From assembly GCA_009823505.1 (NCBI GenBank), contig VZQC01010984.1, positions 4,616,946-4,680,945 of the forward strand: a stretch of DNA of 64,000 nucleotides. The letters run 5' to 3'. The stretch comes from Rhizomys pruinosus (Eukaryota; Chordata; Mammalia; Rodentia; Spalacidae). Positions 56,491 through 64,000 of this stretch are shown here, one piece after another; the stretch's first letter is position 1, and every line of letters begins with the position of its first letter. Both the position numbers and the translations under genes were made by a program. The notes below the pieces were generated by a model. It ran no database searches. It was not told the DNA's origin and saw nothing but the letters and a program-made list of their open reading frames with translations.

Positions 56491-59400
56491 TAATGAATTA
56501 GAGTTTCAGACATTGATAATGGGGTGGAGGGCAAAAAGAAGGTATGCAAACAATCAGCAATGCTGTTGAAGTTGCAAGTGGGGACTTTGGCTCTAATCAG
56601 CCTTCTTTTGACAGTGTGGCATGATGTTCTTATCTGCAAATGTGTCAGTCTACATTCATGGCTACCCCATGGGCTACAGGTAGGACATACCTGCAGGGTG
56701 CCTTTTTGAAAGTTTCAGGCTCAATCTTCATCAATATGATCTCACTGATTTTGAAAGGTCAATGGTAAGAAGCTAGTGTGTGAAAACAAAATCTGTGCAA
56801 AGACTTCTTTAATAACAGCGACCTGTAAATCGGGGTGAAATGGGGAAGTCAACAAAAGTCTGGAGCCAACGACAAAAGTAGTTTCTTCAAGAATTTAGTC
56901 ATGACTAACTGAAGAACAGGTTTCATCCTTCTGAAAGTGACAGATGGAGCAGAGTGGACCTGTGAGAGAAAGGAAGTTTGGATGAGAGGAGATGAAATAC
57001 AGGGAACGGTGGGGAGTTGGTGGGATAGCAAGGGAATTTGACACTGGAGCACTTTCATGACTGTGACCATGCAGACCTAAAGACAGTTAATTGGGGGTGG
57101 GGGTGAAGTTTCCCAGAATTGGTTTAAACAACTGGGCTTGCTGAAATGCAGGCTCTCGCCAGAAGTAGGACTGAGAAGCTAGAGGCTGAAATGTCAAAAG
57201 TGTTTTGGAAACAGTGCTGTCTGTTTAACTAGTCAGTGACACCCAAGACTTTGTAACACCACATGTAGAATTAAGTCATCTTGGCTAGAAAAAAAGCGTC
57301 CCAACAAAGATGAAAAATCACCTCTTGGGAATACTTCATTCGGTTTCCATTTTCATTTCTATCAGTCAGGATCACGGTTATCTTCCTTTCCCACATTCCC
57401 TTCTATGCATTTATAGTATGTATTCGCCATGTACCTTGTTAAGACCTGCATATGAGAAGTGACTTTTCCCCCATGTCTGGGTCATCGTTCATCACAGAGT
57501 AGGGCATCCCTGAGCAATCTCCGAGTTTCATTTTTCTGTCACAAAGGAATTCAGTGAGTTACCTCTAGCAACTGCATTAACTCCTCTGGGCCAAGAGGGC
57601 ACTGGCCAGAGGTTCAGAGGAAGTCATTTACTAAATGGTGCCCTCGTGGGCAGAAAGGCTTAGCACACATAAAAGAGAGAAACCACAGATTCCATTTCTC
57701 CTCTTCTGAGGGTTGCAAACAATTAGGATTAATTATGTGTTTTGTGTGCAAGTGATGATATGAATTTCAATGACATATAGGAAAAAAGAGAAAGATCTAT
57801 TTTTAAGTAAAATAGTTCTGGTTTGGGTCCATTATAGCTTCGCAATGTCATGATGAGATATGAGGAGATAACTAAATTATTCATATTACAATTTTATTTG
57901 TGTTTTATTCTTTATTTTTCCTGTAAAATGTCCCTATTTGTTATTAAAAGTAGCATGTTTTATAAAGAGATTTATGTTAATTACACAGAGAGAAGCCTTA
58001 GTCAGAATTCTATAGTGAATTTCAGAGTTTTATAATGTGTGTTCTCTATGGTGAAGAATATTTCTTGCTAATGGTTCATGCCGCCTATATATCTAGTGAT
58101 CTTTGAACTCTGTGTTCATTCTTATGGTTATAGCTATACCCAAATGGCAGCATATTATTAAAATATGAGGTAATGATTGAGGAAACAAGATATAATTATG
58201 CCTGTAAAGGAAAACAAGCCTTCTACGAGTATGTTTTAAGAAGGCAAAATAATACCTTTAAAATCTTATGCTCAAAGTAAACACTTATGACAGATGAGAA
58301 ATGCCAGGTCCTCGGACAAAGAGAGGGTGCCCTGAACACAGTATCAAAGGCCGGCACAAAAATGCAGTTTCACTACAGAAACATGTACGCTGTAGAGCAG
58401 TGAGGCTTCTGGGATTTCCTTTGGGTGTATTTGAATGTTTCATTACCCTAATGAATAAATATGAATAAAAGTCGTTTTTATTTCAGTCTGCTGCAAAACT
58501 TTGATCCTCCCCATGCATGCAGTCACATCCAACTTTGCAATAACCCAGTTCTGTGTCTTAAAGCCTAGAGATCTGCTTGCCAAACTAACTGGCCCCTGCT
58601 GCCCACTGACCCAGTTCTGCTACAACATCAGCCCCAAACAGTTAGTGGGAGAAACTAGCATCTCAAAATGAGGAGTATACAAAGTCAGGACCCAAGACAA
58701 AGACCGCACTTGGAGGGCAGATCTTAAGTTAGAAGAGCTGCTGCTGGCAGACCAAGAGGAGATCACTCATCTACCAAAATTCTCTCTGCAGGAGATGCGC
58801 TCGCTGTCTCTTAGGAGCAGGTAGACAGTGTGTATTTGGAGCATACTGTCAATGTAAGAATAGCTTAGTAACACTGCCAGGGATTTGGAGTGCATTTCAC
58901 CTGGATACAATGATGGAGGGATATATTTTTAACATGGTAATTTTTTTCCTAAATCATTTTAATCAAAGAAATTACTTACAAAAAATAATTTGAAATAATG
59001 TAAGCATTTAAGTATTTATATCGGTTAGGCTTACACTAGTACTTAAGGCTGGATTTTGCAAGCTCCCTTAGAAAAAGAAAGCAGTACTTATATGAAGAAG
59101 CCTGGAAGCTGGTAATGAATCATGAACCAGAAAGAACTGGCTAGAAAGATGAGCCAAGGGACTGAGCAGTGTTGAAAGGAGAAAACACACATGGGACAGG
59201 AAATAAAGAAGTGAAGACTGTCTCAGAAAAGAAGGGGGGAATTTACATATCATGAAAGGTACCGTCCTGGCCCCACAGTTCCCATTAATTTCTGTGCATA
59301 TACCATTTTCATTGTCTATATGGTGTCATTTATAATTAGACATGGCTGAGCTATCTGTCTTAACCGTAAGGTCTCACAACATCATTTTTTATACCTGGAA

Positions 59401-62400
59401 TGCTGAAAGTGAATCCTACACAATTCCCTGGGAGGAGGGAGTGGTGAGAACAGTAAGAGATAAGAAAGTCAATGTTTTTTTTTCTTTAATTCCCTCCCCC
59501 ATAAGAAGATCTTATCCAAATGAGCTAAAAATAAAATATAAAAGCAGAGTCATGAGTAAAACAATAGCAACTCTCCAGGCATAAGTACAATTTAAGAGTG
59601 TGATGCCATATCTTTGCACCACAACATGAGAATCTACAGTACGAGCTGTCTCATAACCACGTATCCTTTGTTATAATTTCCCTGGGTTGTTAAATAGTTT
59701 TTAATTTTTTTCAAATTATGTTTGGTAGTCAGGTTATGGGAATATAAGATTTTAGTTTAAATTCCTAGCCAATTATAAATGTTTTCTTTTAGAAAGTAGC
59801 CATGTGGTGATTTTTCTGTGCTAGTCTGCTTTCATTTCTTAGAAAATTGGTTTAATTTCTCCTAATGGTTTTGGGTCACAGGTAAATAACTTCCCCTGTT
59901 GCCTGGCATTACCTTATATGGTAGACATTGTTTCTTTTACACAAATTTGACTTATATTTGGATTAACTGCATGGGAATGAGTTGAGTCTAATTATTTGAC
60001 CTTCTAAAATCCATTATAATTAATTAGTCAGGATTGTATATGTACCAAAAAAAAAATCAAGTTTCCCAGAAACTGAAAGTGATCAACACCCTAACATTGG
60101 AATAACACAGCAATGGGCTGCACAAAGGGCGAACGCTTTAAGTGGCAGAGGGAGGGATGGAAGTGGGTAATTATTTGTAGCAATGCTTTTGCTGTTGTTC
60201 AGAATGAGACAGACTAACAGTGGCAGCAGTCATTTTGCTGAATCAAAGTCCATGTTAGTCACATTATACACTGCCACAAAAGGTTGTTAAGGCTGGTATT
60301 AGCATGTACCATTGAGGACACTGGAAGGACTCGATCTGTCACACTAAATCGCCTTCTTGCCCTCAACCATTGAAGTCTCCAGCTCCTCTGACATGTTCTT
60401 TCATTAATGGCCTGGCCTTGACAACTGATCCTAATTGCCTCTGAACCGCACTTCATGTATTATTGGTGTCTGCCTGCCCTGGTTCATGTCAACAAGCCAC
60501 AGCATGCACCGGGTGTGCCCAGTGCCTTTGCTGAAAAGACGTTCTTATCGTCATATTGCTGTAAGGAGCTTGAGTCTCACTGGGAGTAAAGTGGAAAGCT
60601 AAAGATCTTCCTGTCTCTTCTTAGTAATACCTAAATGTTGATTTGTGCCACGTATTAAGTTTATCTAGTGACTCACTAAAACATTAAACCATTTGTACAA
60701 CATTCCATTAAGGCACAGATGCAAATGCTGACTTGAATTTCCCCTATTGTAAGAGGCAAACTGGGTGCTGATCATAGAACCGTTTGCAACAGTAGCACAG
60801 CTTACATTCTGGTTCAACTTGAGTATCATTTACATTCCTTTTTCTTGGATTATGCATAACAATTTGATGTATGATAATGGCATAAAAGGTCTATAATATT
60901 CTATAATTTCCAGTTAGAAGTACGCATTAGACCAGAACTCCCCAAAAGCAAATTATTGGGTGTGTGAATACAGTATTTTTTAGTCTTAACACTTATCAAC
61001 AGATTTATTGTACTGCATTTTCTAGAAGTAGCTAAAATAATCAATTTCAGCACATTACATGTATTAAAAAGCCTTTATTTTGTTCTGACATTTCAGGAAG
61101 CATTTATAAAGGACAAAACAGTTTAGACACATTTTAATTTATAAGTTGAGCTATTTGTTTACAGAAATATATTTTAAAATCCAAAACACAACACTAAGAT
61201 ACCCAAGATTATTTACCTAGTTTTTGGAAGTGTCTCATTTAAAATTTACCTCATTGCTGTGACAATTTTTTACAATCATCTTTCTGAACAACAATATGAG
61301 ATTCTTTCAGTCTTTCATCCTTTTTTTATTTATTGAAGGCAGTTTTCTGGGAGCTTTTTAAGAATGCAAGTTCTACCCATGATCATAAAAAATAAATCAT
61401 AGAAGCTCTTCCATGCTAGGTATCATTTAGCCTAATCTAGACAGTGACATTTGGGCCACTAACAGCATAATCATGGTTATTGCTACAAATTGCTCCATGT
61501 TTGAGTTTTAATGTTATAAGTAAATTATGCCACTGGATAAAATATATGTTTCTTTGGGAATTAAACATGTTTATTTCAGCAATGTGGCATGCTAGAATGG
61601 GGGCTTGAAGCTTCTTTCGTGTAGTAATACTGCCACCTTCTGAAATCTAGAGAAATTGTTCTCAGGGTCAGCTTGGAGCAATTTGCAGAGATCTGGCAGC
61701 CAAAACTTTAGTCAAGGGCACCCACATCTACAAAATATCTCATTTTCATCATATCTATTATAAACTGATTTTAAATCTTCAGCTTAAATAGTTAGAAATG
61801 AATGCAGGTATCCAATCGCAGATTCAAATGCTATTTCCTCTTCTCATTTGATGTCCAAATGCTTTTTAATTTTGGAACATTAGAGATATCGTTACAGTTT
61901 CATACCAAAAAACACAGTTGATATAACTCAGTTCATTCTGGCATGAAGTTACACAGAAGACCAGACGACTTTCCTGGGAGAAGTGGGACGGTGTGACCCC
62001 AGCTGAGAGAGAGGTGGGCCAATATTTTCCTATCATTCATTCAATCAGACAGTATGCCCTTCAGCAGCTCAGCAAGCCCCTCTGATTCTTCAGAATTAGT
62101 GAGATTAGCATGAAGCACATAATGCAGAATGATGGAATTTGTCATAATTTGCATTGTCCTGGAAAAATGCGGGTTGATAGAGCGATGCATCTTGGAGCAT
62201 GTCATGTCCCACGGGCAGGTCACCGAAGAAGCTTGGCAGAAATAATTTTGTGATATGTGCATCAGTTGCAAATGCTTCATAGGCAATTTGTCAAAATAAG
62301 ATAAAACAAATGGGGAGATGTAAAGAATATACAGTAAACTCATTGTAAAAACATCTCAAAGAATTGGCTAGAGCATCTTCTAGTACCACATTCTCCAAAT

Positions 62401-64000
62401 TAAATTAAAACGCATGTAATTAATACCTTCCTTCTCCTTTTTTGTTTTAATTCCCCCAAAGTCCTACTGGTCTTTCCTTTTTCCCAAAGCATGACTGTAA
62501 AATCTTTGGACCTTTGTCTGCGTTTCTGCAAAAATTATTTATGGAGCACCTTTATAGAAATGGCCAGATAAAGCCACATTAGGAAAGGGCTTATAAAAGA
62601 TTGCTTCTGACCTTGGGAACATCCACGAACTTCAAGTAGGAAAGGATAATCGGCATCTAGTTGACAAAACGAACATGACAGAGTAACTTATCTGCAGCGG
62701 CATTTCTGGAAATGGGCATATAGAATTCAGACAAGCAAGGGAGAGTGCTTATTTAACAGAACATCCCAAGAAGGAAAAGTCTAATGTCAGGTACTGTCCA
62801 GGGTTTATTTACGGGGCACCTGACAGTGATGCCGCTGGCTGCGGTCTTTAGAAATTTCTTCTCCCTGAGAATGCTGTAAGCAGCATTTGCAGGTTATGTT
62901 ATTTATCATTTCAATATCTCCTTTTGCTGAAGGGACATTTCATATTGTCTCTCTTATTTGCTTTTATACATCTCTAACAAAAGATTAATGTTGGCAGTTT
63001 AGTAACACTGATCTTTTACGACAGTTGAACATTTGTGTGTTGAGGGTTTACTATGAAAAAAAATTAAGTACAGAGTTTAAGAAAAATGGGAAAAAATAGC
63101 TATCTGTAACAATTGGGCTTATAATAAAAATGTTTCTTCTTACTACAATGTTAGATAGGAAGAATACTCTTTTTTCAGATGGTTATAATTGTAGAATTAG
63201 GCTTTATGAAAACTAAAATTACCCTTAGGCACAGCTCAGCATGACTAAATCTTTCAACACTGGGTATCTGGAAACAAGATACACACGAAACTAATAACGG
63301 CCTAAATTACCAGCAAATCAGGAGGAGCTGTGAAGGTTTTTTCTTTAAAAAAAAATTATTTATTGAGTTCTACAACATGAAAGCAACTCCACATATTGTT
63401 AGTTCAGACCGTTTTAAATCATTTGTTGTTTGTAAAATAATAGCCCTCTATCTAACCTTCATGTGTTTTTAAATCCTTGCCCATATTCTTCAAAACTGAT
63501 GGTTTTCAAACAGACAGTTTTCCTAATCAGAGATAATAACCACTTTATGGCACCGGTTGTCTAGCACCATTGTCCAGAGCTAGTTTTTTTATGAACAGTA
63601 TTTTCTTGATATATTATCTTGTGACTCATATCAAGTTCTTTAATGAGCCCAGTTTACTTGATTGCAATATTTCAACACAGATTCAGCCCTGTAGAATAAA
63701 GCAGATGTTTCCTCAGGAATTGGCACTGCAGACACCACTTTTATTGTCTTATGACATAGTGTGACTATTTTTCTCTATTGTCCTCATTTTTGTTGGATGC
63801 TGCTGTGCAAATAGAAATAAGTGAAAGGAGACACCTGTTGCTTCTCCAGGGGAATAGTTCTTTCCTACCAGGACTGAGCTTGTGAGGCTAGATGTAGCCT
63901 TGGTCAGATTGTGTTTAGAATTTTTCCTACCTGGCAAAACTCAGATAATCATTGGGGAAAGCAAAAATATGTTACCCTTATTCATAGAAAATTATGTTAG
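56491..64000. other. Repeat-poor 7.5 kb; possible conserved non-coding DNA
   Basis: I find no B1, B2, L1 or LTR of any age across this stretch, against one every 0.5-1 kb elsewhere. No exon or RNA is recognisable. TAAT-rich, homeodomain-like cores are frequent ('ttaattagtc' near 60020, 'tgtaattaat' near 62415). The 100-codon minus frame at 62041-62343 has no known domain. Intron or intergenic regulatory DNA is the likeliest reading. Confidence 0.5.

Overview
The window is mammalian nuclear DNA, AT-rich, with no complete host gene that I can recognise. The mix of B1, B2, B3 and B4/ID SINEs, murine-type L1 elements with several generations of 3' UTR, and MaLR/ERVL-type LTRs points to a muroid rodent. 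The B2-like SINE differs from the mouse B2 consensus: young copies carry a tandemly duplicated ~17-base block after the tRNA-related part. I would therefore not call this Mus or Rattus, and I cannot name the species.

Layout. 1-930: an L1 tail with a nested B2/B1 fragment, then a B2. 931-3147: unassigned. 3148-4611: a complete short MaLR provirus (LTR, non-coding interior, LTR). 4718-8590: an older antisense L1 3' end carrying a B2 and a younger L1. 9001-10966: an antisense non-autonomous LTR retrotransposon. 11174-12530: SINE and MIR remnants. 13215-15670: a very old antisense L1 broken by several later insertions. 16060-20560: a MIR fragment split by an unusual L1 with a 14-base target-site duplication. 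20683-21125: a B2-B1 composite. 21126-24000: unassigned sequence and ancient L1. 23995-27829: the youngest L1, with a 1,026-codon ORF2 reading frame, abutting a second MaLR provirus (27830-29792). 29810-34780: old antisense L1 pieces, an LTR and unassigned sequence. 35600-39365: an L3/CR1-like relic and a dense SINE cluster. 39366-49800: sparse SINEs, two L1 3' UTR blocks and LTRs. 49950-55293: L2, MIR, L1 and B2 relics plus a 78-base minisatellite. 55294-64000: almost free of recent repeats.

Nothing here works together as a pathway. The biology is layered retrotransposition: autonomous L1 copies (all defective as seen) and the SINEs and MaLR elements, which in rodents use L1 or ERV machinery supplied from elsewhere. 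Several insertions can be ordered in time because the interrupted element resumes at the exact base. The right-hand 8 kb has the texture of a gene desert or long intron with possible conserved non-coding elements. I found no tRNA, rRNA, CRISPR, operon or bacterial-type feature, and no convincing new molecular system. The best leads are structural: a spliced- or deleted-looking L1, a B2-B1 composite SINE, and the repeat-poor right end.
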